A stretch of DNA of 64,000 bases from Alectoria sarmentosa (Eukaryota; Ascomycota; Lecanoromycetes; Lecanorales; Parmeliaceae), in the NCBI GenBank assembly GCA_009733775.1, contig WOGZ01000073.1, forward strand, positions 1 through 64,000. Direction: 5' to 3'. A program made the translations under genes and the position numbers. Of this stretch, positions 22,201 to 33,090 are shown in pieces. Within the stretch, counting starts at the first letter, position 1. Every line of letters begins with the position of its first letter. Below the pieces are notes generated by a model. It did not search any database. It had not been told where the DNA came from and saw nothing but the letters and a program-made list of their open reading frames with translations.

Positions 22201-22605
22201 GAAGCAAGTCAATGCAGGGTTCGTCGGATACCCAATGTTAATGCATTAACATGGCGGAATCTCTCGACGTTTGCCGCCGCACGAGGCGGAATACCGGCAT
22301 GGAATCGGCCAGGTCTCTCACGACCTGCTCTTGTTGAAGCCTTCATGGCAATGGTGGAGGTGGAAGACCACTATCGATTGGATGGTTTTCATAATGACTT
22401 ATGTATGATTTTGGTAGCCTGTGACTTGCTGTGAAGAGTCAACGAATGGCGCAGCAAGGAGGCTGTGTGCCAGCCCCGCGTGCGTCATGCATGCAGCGTC
22501 TAAATTGAGGTGTCTTGATCGGCGTTGAGGAGGCCTTGCATTACGAGTTCTTTGGTGTAAGAGTCTTTCCCTCCAGCTGAAGCTGCATCACTGAAATGAG
22601 TAAAG
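19270..22605. other. Long stretch with only weak coding signals
   Basis: About 3.3 kb without a recognised gene. On the minus strand two frames are worth recording. At 21640-21390 an exon-like frame ends at a good donor (AAGAG/GTAAGA) and contains LLRHGCAPVAMGP and YVRWCQIALDNDLPALIN; composition looks protein-like but I do not know the family, and no frame-compatible next exon was found. At 20770-20096 there is a 224-codon frame rich in Asp/Glu/Arg/Gln with no domain. The rest (19300-20090, 21700-22600) shows no coding signal apart from a poly-G run at 21697 and the palindrome at 22235. Confidence 0.35.
22235..22252. repeat. Perfect 18-bp palindrome
   Basis: ATGTTAATGCATTAACAT is identical to its reverse complement. 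It lies about 350 bp upstream of the class 3 lipase start codon, a position and form that fit a dimeric transcription-factor site. The identity of any binder is unknown. Confidence 0.75.
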
Positions 22606-24476
22606 ATGACTGAAACGGCGAGGAAGAAGAATCCTGGGACGACAAAGCCGAAACGAATGGGGCGGAACCAGCTTGCCAAGATATCCCCGCCGACGCCATC
22701 CTCCACCCCTCCAAGCAACGCAACATTGCCACCACGGACACGAGCAGAACCCCCGCTTGACCAACCTCCTCGATATTCCGTTTTGTTCCCTCCGGAGCAG
22801 ACAAGCCTACCCCAACGGCCCCATCAATTCTTGCACCCACCCTTGCATACCTCCCCCCAAACCTCAAGTAGTCCTCTCCCACCACCAGCAACAAGCAATT
22901 GTTTCCAGATTGCTTCACATGATGCGGTCCTCGCCAGAACAGTCGCTAATTCCGAGCTTCCTGTCAATACTGCCTTCGTTGAGCAGCAACAGCCAAGTCC
23001 AGAGGCCATAGCCCAGGAAGCCCTCCGCGATCTCATCTCCACGAAGTTCGACTCAGTAATAACCTCAATTGACGGCGAACAATTTGATGGAGATGAGCAA
23101 GAGCTAGTGATACAAGACGATGCACAGTCAGGTATCAGAGGAGGATGGGCTTCCGGAAGTCGGCAGGTGTCTCGGGGAGCCAACAGGGCCATTTCTACAG
23201 CAGTAGTCGGTACAAACTACTTCGCCAAGGCCAACCTATACGCAAACTCAACACTGCCGCCCAATCTACCCACACTGCAACTGTAAGGCCTCCCGCTCTG
23301 TTAGGCTCACATTGCTAGTCCGGCTGCTGACAGCGAGATCCCTAGCTACCTTACATCCTATCCTCTGCTATGCCTCGCAGCACAGTACTCACAACGTGCC
23401 TACAACAAGCCAACAGGGAACGAGAGGGAAGCTTTCGTCAATGCCGATTGGCGGATGGGCACCAAAGCCATGGTCATCAAATCTATGCCAATTGATGACA
23501 TGAATTGTGTCGTGTTTGCCATACGCGGAAGCCAGACCTTCATGGATTGGGCGGTGAATCTGAACTCAGCACCCGTGTCACCCAACGACTTTTTGGTAAG
23601 ATTATACGTGCATGTCTATCATATACAGAGCTCACAACTTTCAAGGATGATCCGGGCAACCTCTGCCACTCAGGCTTCTTATCGGTAGCCCGCAAGATGA
23701 TCAAGCCAGTGGCTGCCCGTCTTCGATCTTTACTCGCGGAGAACCCTGCCCGCAGCAGCTGCTCCCTACTCATGACGGGCCACTCAGCAGGCGGAGCAGT
23801 GGCAAGTCTACTCTATGCCCATATGTTCGCTGAGCAGGCGAAATCAGAGCTCAACACCCTGACCGTCTGTGCGTACTCCTCAATGTACCTTATCAAACGG
23901 TGACCTATGCAGACTTTAGCTTACAATTTCATAGGCTTTAAGCGCATACATTGCCTCACTTTCGGCACGCCACCAATTTCGCTCCTCCCACTCACGCAGC
24001 CTCCTACCTTCCGCTACAAAAAGTCTCTCTTCATGTCATTCATAAACGAAGGCGACCCAGTCCCTCGAGCAGATAAAGCATACGTTCGCTCTCTGCTAAA
24101 TCTGTATGCCTCGCCTGCCCCAGGCTCCACGTGCACCGCATCTTTACCTGCTCTGAAGCCTTGCAAGCGGAAGGCAAAGCCCAAGAAGGCAACGGGCCAG
24201 CCAAATAATGCATCAAGTGCACTTACCACACCTCCCCAAGCTCCGGTGTGGAGGGTCCCAGCTGGCGCGCTGTCGAATGCTGGCCGCTTGGTTGTGCTCA
24301 GAGAGAACAAGAACTCCACCACTGGGGTGGAGGATGATGTCAAAGCAGAGATCACCTGTGATCAGGAGCTGAGAGGCGTGGTGTTTGGGGATCCCGTGAT
24401 GCACATGATGAAGGTTTATGCGAGGAGGGTGGAGGTCTTGGCGACCAAAGCTGTGACGGCTAAGATTTGGGGCTGA
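22606..24476 (+). CDS. Class 3 (alpha/beta-hydrolase) lipase
   Basis: Four exons (22606-23282, 23334-23595, 23646-23868, 23935-24476) give 567 aa. Residues 1-90 are basic then Pro/Ser-rich and lack a signal peptide. The catalytic domain begins near residue 225 (PSYLTSYPLLCLAAQYSQRA), passes VVFAIRGSQTFMDW (oxyanion region) and reaches the nucleophile elbow MTGHSAGGAVA (Ser about 360). HCLTFGTPP follows, then INEGDPVPRAD with the likely catalytic Asp; a late His lies in PVMHMM. Class 3 lipases cleave tri- or diacylglycerols; with no secretion signal this one is probably intracellular. The third donor (GTGCGT at 23869) was chosen because it alone keeps frame into FKRIHCLTFG. Confidence 0.85.
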
Positions 24477-27248
24477 ATGCCAGTGGTGCAAGCAGAGTGC
24501 CGGAAGATTGAGCATCGAAGGTGCTGATAGTGAGCCACGCAGCATCACAAACTGGCGAGTACAATCGGAATCATGACGTTACGACTTATGTGTAGGAATG
24601 TTGTCTTTACTATTCAACTCTGGTATTCATGAAAGGGCTTTTCAAATTCAATCTCAGGGAGTTCTTGTGAGGCTGGGGTTGCTTTAAGAAGCACTGGCAG
24701 GGGGTCTGTTCCACTCTTCATTATGTGTTGGATGAAATGTTGTTCTGGAGTTGGGAGCGAAGCCTTTGATAATATGTCTTTATTTCTTTCACTCATCCAA
24801 TGAAGTAGACCTCAAATGAATCTCTACGAACAATGTGAATCCTCAAAATCCTGACAACAGCAAAGTCAATGAATAATTCTTACCCCATCTGATGTTGTCC
24901 ATCCACGAAGGAATTCGGTCATGAAATACGCGTTCATTTATTCGTGCTTGATGCCTTTGCACGCGGTCGGAAACTACATTGAAACGAAACGGGACGGTAG
25001 CTCGCGACTGCAACGTCATTCAAGAAATTTTCTGAATATATTTGGCTTCAGTGTTCGCTCTATAGTACCAAAATCCTGACTTCATCATATCCTATTCCTA
25101 GACTAAATGATTGGTAGAAACGTTTCTTTGACTTGGGTTCTGCAGTTCTTCTTCTTCTTTTTTTTCTTCTTTTTCTTCTTCTTCTTCTTCTTCTTCATCT
25201 TCCGCGAATAATATATCCTGCCCATTTCCGAACCCGGAGAGCATATCATAAGAAAACAGAAACCAGAGAAAAGCGCCGTAGAGCGTGAAGCCAGCGTATG
25301 CTGTAGTGGAGATTTCCCCGAGGGGGATGGGGGGGTGAAGAATGAGCGAGTTAGCTTTCCGCTCCTCTACGACCCCGAAAAACATCAAAATAAACGAAGC
25401 CGACCATGCTTACTTACTGCAGGAGAACATCGTGGCAGAGGTATACGGATGCTGTTATACCAACTTTGGCTCTGCGATAACGGAGATGTTATGGAGTTCC
25501 TACTTGATGGTGATTTGTTCTTCCGAATCCCCTCTTCACGTTTCATGAAATTGTAACACCGGTTGCCATGTCGCCTACAGAGCCTATTGTCAAGATGACT
25601 TGGTAAAAGAAAAACAAAAAAACAAAAGGGGGGAGGGGGGGGTTTCGAGGTCTGCTTTTGTTCTTCAAAGTACATCATAGGCTACTAGTTGTCACACAGA
25701 TCATACATATACACAATCGTCTGCTTCATAACATGCCTAGTAACTTGAGTATCGCTATGGAATGTGAATAGATGGAGGAAAATTAGGGTCAATGCAAGAC
25801 AGCACAAAGCTCGTCGTGGTTCAGGTGGCGAAGGAGTATCAGCCTGTCATCAGTAGAAGCTTTGCCGGGCTGCCTAGGTCGAGGAATAAACGGTTGAGTG
25901 TAATCAGTGCGATGGATCTTTTGCCGCGCATTGCGACAGCTGTCAACGCAGACGTTTTGGCCGTGAATCTTGATGAATGGTACACCCGAATGGGAATTGA
26001 AAGTTGAGCAAGTGTAGTTGGAGTAGTTATTAATATCGGTAGAATATGTATTTCAGAAAAAGCAAAGGGGGGAAGAGAGAACGCAGTTCTTAAAATGATG
26101 AAGAGGATGTGGAGGATTCCTTCGAAAAAAGACCGCATCTGAGTGTAAGGATTTGAAAAGCTCTAAAGAAGATATGAGCAAATGACTGTAGAGCAGAGGT
26201 CATGGCGGTGAACATCAGATTTCTGCCTGGGAACTGGCGCCTTCTTGACATTTGGAAAGCAAAATTTTCTTGTGGCGGATGTTGCAATGGACAGGCGGAA
26301 CGCATTGCAAAAAAAGGGGGTAAAAATTTGTCAGTATTGAGCCTTCCGATACAGCACGAGCGCCTCGTCCCTTTACAGTCGTAAATCTTTTCCGCCGCGG
26401 AGTGGAAAGGATAGAAACATTCTACGCGCTCAAACATCCTGTTTCAAGATTGCAGACCATCCAATGCCCGCTCAAATTCGATCTTCTGGTGAATGAGCCA
26501 GACAAAGATCAGAACTAGGCAAGTAAAGTATCCGTGACCAAAAATGTGACAGAGTCTTCCAAGCTAGATTGTACCCCTGTCTCGAGTCCAGAGAGGCAGT
26601 ACTGGACGGCTCTGATAATTGAGGAGCGAATAGCAGTACAGGAGATATGCACGGTTGAAAAAGGAGCGCAGCTGCCACTGGAGAGCCTTGACGTCGATGA
26701 GTACTGTCGTTTTCATTGCTAGTTCTCAACACAGGACTTAACGACACTCGCGATAGCTTCACAAAAGAAATCTGAAAGATCAAAACTTTGCTGCCAGAAA
26801 ATTGTGAAACGAAGTGAGTTTTAGAATCTTGTTGCTAAGAATTTGATCTGTAAGACTCGTTCTTGTTGAGATTGAGATACCCATTATTCTCCGAGATATA
26901 TGAAATTGAGATTGTGGCAGTCGAAATGATACAAAAGTATGAAACTCCGCTGAAGACTTTTGATTAGGAGTCAGAAGTCTGCATTAAGTATAGTTCATCC
27001 AGCGAGCTAAGGCGCATCACGTGATCTATTAAGGCTTGGCTCAAAATGCGGCGGGCAGATCTTCGGTCAAGCTTCTGTAATTTTGCGGAAACTTTGCCGG
27101 ATTGGCGAAATCTTGGAGAGGGTGAGAGGGTGAGATAATCACAACGCAAACCTTTTGGCGGGTCTCAGCAGTCTTTTTTGGACCCAAAAGGTCTTTGATG
27201 GTGGCATGGATTTGATGCCATAGGAAAAATAATTTCCACAAGCTTCCA
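24477..27248. other. Intergenic, 2.8 kb, no gene recognised
   Basis: A (TTC)n/poly-Glu-like tract lies at 25147-25195, and G-runs occur near 25328 and 25626. A minus-strand 96-codon frame at 25388-25098 contains one hydrophobic segment followed by the poly-Glu run; I cannot support it as a gene. Other frames are short and unrelated to known proteins. Confidence 0.4.
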
Positions 27249-29172
27249 ATGCTTTTCTCTGCCCTCCGAGCCTCAGCTGCTCACTCACATCTGATCATCC
27301 CTAGATGTTTGGCAAGACAGTCAGTATACAAATCCTAGACATTCTAGCAGGGCATTCGTTCACATTGCTAGTACACAAAGTTTCACTACGACCGCAAAGC
27401 GAAAAGCAGACTCCACCACTACCCAGCTCAATAAAGTCAGCCAGCATGTCACACAGCCAAAGTCGCAAGGCGCCTCACAGGCAATGCTGTATGCTACAGG
27501 CCTCGAGCCTTCAGATATGTCAAAAGCGCAGGTTGGGATATCATCAGTCTGGTACTCGGGTAACCCTTGCAACATGCATCTCTTGGATCTCAACAACAGG
27601 GTGAAGGAGGGGGTCGAGCGAACAGGGCTCATAGGATACCAATTCAATACCATAGGAGTCAGCGATGGTATCTCCATGGGTACGAAGGGAATGCGGTATT
27701 CTCTACAGTCAAGGGACTTGATTGCTGACTCAATTGAGACTGTCATGGGGGGCCAATGGTACGACGCAAATATATCAATACCCGGCTGTGACAAGAACAT
27801 GCCTGGTGTTATCATGGCCATGGGACGTGTCAATCGACCTTCATTGATGGTTTACGGTGGTTCGATCAAGCCCGGGTGTGCCGCTACACAAGACAATGCC
27901 GATATCGATATTGTCTCTGCTTTTCAAGCTTATGGGCAGTTCATCACTGGCGAGATCAACGAGGATCAGCGCTTCGATATTATAAGACATGCTTGCCCCG
28001 GTGGAGGAGCCTGCGGAGGCATGTACACGGCCAATACGATGGCTACGGCTATTGAAGTCATGGGCATGACTCTCCCTGGTTCCTCGTCCAACCCTGCCGA
28101 ATCCAAAGCCAAACAGCTCGAATGTCTTGCCGCTGGAGGCGCCATCAAGAAGCTTTTGATCGAAGACATACGACCGTCCGACATCCTCACTCGAGAAGCT
28201 TTCGAGAACGCCATGATTGTCGTCAACATCACCGGCGGATCCACCAACGCCGTTCTTCATCTAATAGCCATCGCTCATTCCGTCGGCATCAACCTTACCA
28301 TTGACGACTTTCAAAGTGTCAGCGATCGCACACCCTTCCTCGCAGATCTAAAGCCCTCAGGCAAGTATGTAATGGCGGATCTTCACAGCATTGGTGGCAC
28401 CCCGGCCCTTCTCAAATTCCTACTGAAAGAGGGTGTCATCACGGGTGAAGGCATGACAGTGACAAGCCAGACATTGGCCGAAAATCTTAAAACCGCTCCC
28501 GACTTTCCCTCGCATCAGACCATCATCCGTCCCTTCAGTAATCCCATCAAGGAAACCGGCCATATCCAGATCCTGCGTGGTAGTCTCGCACCAGGAGGTT
28601 GCGTTGGCAAGATTACAGGCAAAGAAGGTATGCGCTTCGTCGGTAAGGCCAAGGTGTTTGACTCAGAGGACGACATGGTGCTCGCTCTCGAAAAAGGTAC
28701 AATTAAGAAGGGTGAGAAGACTGTCGTCGTGATTCGTTACGAGGGACCCAAAGGTGGCCCAGGCATGCCTGAAATGTTGAAACCAAGCTCCGCAATCATG
28801 GGCGCAGGTCTGGGCAAGGATGTGGCTCTGATCACAGATGGTAGATTTAGCGGTGGCAGTCATGGCTTTCTGATTGGGCATATAGTGCCGGAAGCGCAGG
28901 AAGGAGGGCCGATTGCGCTAATAAGAGATGGTGACGAGGTGGTCATTGATGCTGAGACGAAGAAGCTGGATTTGCTTGTGGATGAGAAGGAGGTGGAGAG
29001 GAGAAAAGGAGAGTGGATTCAGCCCGGACCGAAATACGAAAAGGGAACGCTGAAGAAGTATGCTAGGTATGTTACTCTGGCCCCGTTTCGCGACGTGAGA
29101 AGGTCATGATGAGCTGACGCGTGATACAGCCTTGTCACGGATGCAAGCCATGGATGCATAACGGATGCTTAG
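27249..29172 (+). CDS. ilv3: Dihydroxy-acid dehydratase, mitochondrial
   Basis: Exons 27249-27319, 27372-29066 and 29130-29172 give 602 aa. The enzyme dehydrates 2,3-dihydroxy-3-methylbutanoate/pentanoate to the 2-oxo acids, the third step of valine and isoleucine synthesis. The N-terminus (MLFSALRASAAHS, then RSF-like TQSFTTTAKRK) looks like a mitochondrial presequence. Iron-sulfur cluster motifs are NPCNMH, PGCDKNMPG and PGGGACGGMYTANTMA; the conserved GRFSGGSHGF is present near the C-terminus. The last intron removes an in-frame read-through so the protein ends ASLVTDASHGCITDA, the usual family end. Length matches fungal homologues. Confidence 0.93.
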
Positions 29173-32132
29173 GCCTCGTCTTTACTGAATTGTATATATC
29201 ACCCGCATACCAAAAGAACGTAGAGAGATTTTTGGCAACTTGGAAACATCTCTCCGTTCCACCTTTGCCCTACCTCACTCTCCGTCAATATTCCTCTCCC
29301 ATTATGGATATTCAATGAATGAGCTGGGTGCCCGTGATGTTTGCCAGCCAGCGGTGCGTATAGCGCTTGTTGCAATCTCGGTACGCCATTGCAAAAAAAT
29401 TCTCTCGCGGCCGGGTATCATCTTCAGAACCGCCGGCTTCATTTTTGCATACTCTGATTGGATACCCATGTCCGAATCAAGCAATACTTTTCGAGGAATG
29501 CCTAGCTGATCTGATCCGTGGTGCAGAAAGGATGCGAACGATAGACATGAGAACTGGTTCTCTATGTTGATTGTTCGTTTGAGCATCAGCGACTGCTGAT
29601 TCCGTGGCATACCGCTTGCGTTATATTACATTTCCAAAATCTCCGGCAACCCGATTTCAGATTTGTGCAACATAATAGCATCCATCCATCCAGCCCCCCC
29701 CCCCCCCCTTTTTTCACCACTTCAAGAGAAATTGATATTGATCCCCTCGCCTGTGTTTGTTGTTCCAAGGCAGATGAGGGATAATGCAACAGGATCGGCG
29801 CTCATCCTTCGTATCCGTCAAACCCCTCCCACAAACCTCCGACCTGCCTCAAAGTAATCTTGCTCCCTCCCTAACCAAGCCCGCATGCAGAACAGGTGTC
29901 GAAAACAGCCCGCGCTTTGCAAAAACGAGGTAGAAGTACCCATCCACCGTAAAGCACCTGGCTCCGTATTTTCCTTCGCAACGGAATAGAAAACTCGTTG
30001 CAGAACAAAAAAATCTACCTACGCTTAGGGGCAATCATCCCATATCCTTTTTTTTTCCAGCTCGATCGCTCCCTCGAAACAACTCTTCCGAATATCGATC
30101 GAGCTAATTAATCAACGAGAGGTGGACTGGGGGGGCAAATCGAATCGGCCAAGATTCGCAAGGCTTGAGGACTGGCCATCTTCTTGATGCATGCATCTCG
30201 GAGGAGATTTCTGCTCCATGTCGTCGGAGGAGATTGCTGATTAGAGTAGTTTGGTGGGGATGTTTTGGGTTTGCTTTTTCACCATCGTGGCCATCCATTA
30301 CTGTCGTCTTATCCTCCCCATGCTCTCAATCAAGTAATAGCGTGATGCTCAATCTTAGGAGCTTCAGCCTTCTTCTTCTCCTATCAATCAAGAATATAAC
30401 AGCCGAGCTGGGATCCTTCGAGCTCGGACTGTGCAAAGGGGGCGTCGATGGTGAGAAGGAAGCTGCGTGGGGAAGAAGTGTCGGTGGTGTATCGATCGCA
30501 CAGTCCTTCCTTTCCTTCCTTTCCTGGTGAATGGATTTTTCCAATGTGTATGTATGTATGTATGTATGTATGTATCAGAAGGAAATTAATCATGCATGAC
30601 TTTGGTTTTTTTTTCCGGACTAGTTGTACATTTTATTTCTTTTGACAGACAGAGAAAGAAGTTATGGATCCAAGTACATTTATTTCTTTTGACAGACAGA
30701 CAGACAGACAAAGAAGTTGTTGGATCCAAGCCCCCCCACATGGGCCGTTCGTTGAGGGAGGGAGGGAGGGAGGGTCCGCAAGGTATGAGGTATGATATGA
30801 TATGAGTCTGTTGGTTGGTTGGTTGGTTGGTTTTCGCCCTCATCATGATGAGGTTTAGGGAAACCCCGCTATTTATTTGCCCCGGCAACCGTTGCTTGAA
30901 ATGCACGAAGGGGGGGGGAACGGAGAGAGAGGAGGTGGGTGGGTGGGTGGGTGGGTGCATGGTGTGTGTGTGTGTTTTGCTTTTTTTGTATGTATGTAAG
31001 AAGGGAATGGGAATGCGAATGGGCTTGGTTCCTTTGGAATTTGGAAACTTTTTCGTTTGAGAAGGAAGGAAGGAAGGAAGGTGTAAGTGATATGAGATGG
31101 ATTTGCATTTCAAAATGGGAGGGAGGGAGGGAGGGAGGGAGGGGCTATTTGTTTATTTAATCTGTTGGGGAATTAATTAGTTGGCTGGGTGTTTTGAAAA
31201 AGGCCGGATTGGATGGATTGATTGATTGATGGATTGAGAAAGGGTTACTTTGTGTCTCCTTTTTGTATAAGTACAAGTGCTCAAGATATGTTTCGTTTTT
31301 GTATAAGTAAGTACTCACTCAAGATAAGTAAGAGAGAGAACATGCTTGTTTCGCTGCTGGGGCCGGTTTTCTCTTTCCTCTCTTTCCCGTTCCTTATGGA
31401 TGGATGGAACGAAGCAAGTCATCAATTCTTAACATTTTGGGTTTTGTTGACATCCAGCTCTAGCTAGCTCAATCATCTGTCTAGAATCCAGCCTCGACGT
31501 CTTGTTCGTGTTCCTACCTACCTACCTATTATTTATTACCTTACCAATATGAGGAGAGCCGCGAAAACCTATTCTTCACATGTACGTACGTATATCAATC
31601 AATACGGTCTCTCAACTAACTCCAAGTTGTCAGTCAATCTGTCCTTGGACATAGGCACTTCCTTCCAAAAGGCCCCCGTGTCTCGCGAACAGACTCGCGG
31701 AGATGGCATTGCTCGCCGTGAACATTGTGCCCTCTCTCTCTGCCATGTGTCTCTCTCTGGACTGCTCGCATTGGATAGGATAGGATAGGGGTAGCGGAAG
31801 GTGGAAAAGATACCTTATGCGGATGGATGATGATGATGATATTGTTAGCTAAGTAAGGCTTTGTTGGGATACACGGTCGCTAGGCTAGACTAGACTAGAC
31901 TGAAAGATTTTCTTGTGAGGGCAAGTAAGTGAATTTTTATGGGATATATGTGGCGAATGATATGCAGATTTTGATAAACATGGATGTCATTGAGATTTTA
32001 ATTAGATGTACTTTTTGCATGAATTGGCACAATGTCTGGGCAAAAGGCTTGATTTGGATAGCGTTCAGTTGAAAAGTGAGGCATGTTATCGCAGTTCTCT
32101 GACTTCAAGCCCCTTGGTAGACTACTAATCGC
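29173..32132. repeat. Microsatellite-rich desert
   Basis: No gene is recognised over nearly 3 kb. Between 30540 and 31210 runs of at least eight different short motifs follow each other: (TATG)n 30546-30576, (GACA)n about 30690, (GGGA)n about 30756 and 31118, (TTGG)n about 30811, (GGGT)n about 30933, (GT)n about 30963, (GGAA)n about 31062, (GATT)n about 31215. An imperfect tandem duplication of about 50 bp (TTATTTCTTTTGACAGACAG...GGATCCAAG) spans 30630-30729. Apparent open frames here are translations of repeats. Confidence 0.8.
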
Positions 32133-32735
32133 TCAAGCAATCTGACAACGTAATGGGACATAATTTCCTCTGGGTGGAGTAACGTGTCGATACGCCATCC
32201 CCTCTACCTGGCTTTGCTCAAGACGCAGACCCTTGACCTTCACAATCTTTCCGTCTCCGAAATCACATCTATACTCGCGCACACGCCGAACGAACCGCTG
32301 CACTCCAATCCACGCAGGGTGACTGATGAACATCCCCCCCAACATAGTCGGAAGCACATACGCATGGAGCACGATGCGGAAAGGCTTCTCAGTTTTCGCG
32401 TTCTTGAGTATGATTGGTATGACCGTGGTCCCCAATGCGGTCTGATCTTCGCTAAACCACAAACCCACTTGATGAGAACGGGTATCCAGTCCAGGACGAT
32501 GTTCTTGTGGAATGGACTCGTAGAGCTCCTTGCTGATGAAGTTGCCAGAGCCCGCAGCAATGCAGACTGCGAAGCTGCCGTCGGTCGTAGGATCATAATG
32601 TTCGAGGTGGGCGATGAGGGATGGGGCGTTGCCGAAGCTGTTGACATGAGGCTTCATATGCCAAATGCCGCGGTGAGTCTCGTCGTAGAGAGTAGGAGGC
32701 AATCCCGCGTTGGACGGTGAGTTGGTGCTTGACAT
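32133..32735 (-). CDS. Small retropepsin-like protein of unknown function
   Basis: A 200-aa frame starts at the ATG at 32735 (MSSTNSPSNAG). The middle has the pattern of a retropepsin fold: CIAAGSGNFISKELYESI at the position of the D-T/S-G loop, a run TALGTTVIPIILKNA, then VLPTMLGGMFISHPAWI resembling the LLG(x)DFL strand. The expected catalytic Asp is replaced (AAG instead of DTG/DSG), so it would be inactive as a protease. No gag, reverse transcriptase or integrase lies nearby, so it is not a complete retroelement. The fold is inference from spacing. The upstream 250 bp carry a partial copy of this gene's 5' end. Confidence 0.5.
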   Translation of the reverse strand: MSSTNSPSNAGLPPTLYDETHRGIWHMKPHVNSFGNAPSLIAHLEHYDPTTDGSFAVCIAAGSGNFISKELYESIPQEHRPGLDTRSHQVGLWFSEDQTALGTTVIPIILKNAKTEKPFRIVLHAYVLPTMLGGMFISHPAWIGVQRFVRRVREYRCDFGDGKIVKVKGLRLEQSQVEGMAYRHVTPPRGNYVPLRCQIA

Positions 32736-32869
32736 GTCTAGAGCTTGGGTGTTAGGGAATGGTATGGGGATGGACTGAGCTGTATTCGTAAAATGTCTAC
32801 AATAGTAGTTGTCAAGAGTTTCATGTACGGTGGGAAGTCGTTTGTGTAGTACAGCCAAGACACGCTAGG

Positions 32870-33090
32870 CCCACTTTGGCCGCACAGCGCTTTGGGAGGG
32901 CTGGAACCATGGCAGTGAGTCTTGTCGTAGAAAAGTAGAAACGGATGCCTCGGTGGAGGGCAACTCGGTACTTGGCATGTTGAGAGCTGGAGTAGAGTGT
33001 GAGAGGTGAATTGTGCTGTAGTATATGGGGTACTTTCTTGGCACCGAGTTTTTGAGTAGCTTGTGAGATGGCAAATTACTTTATGAACTG
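32870..33090 (-). pseudogene. Truncated duplicate of the 5' end of the retropepsin-like gene
   Basis: An ATG at 32978 is followed by sequence aligning with the start of the gene at 32735: MPSTELPSTE vs MSSTNSPSNA, and, in a shifted frame, LFYDKTHCHG vs LYDETHRG. The leader before the ATG also aligns. Similarity ends after about 100 bp of coding sequence, and the copy stops at 32868. It is a partial tandem duplicate. Confidence 0.5.

Noticed and set aside
30586..31113. Minus-strand frame of 175 codons
   Set aside because: It is a translation of tetranucleotide repeats (PPTHPPT, SLPPS runs) and not a gene.
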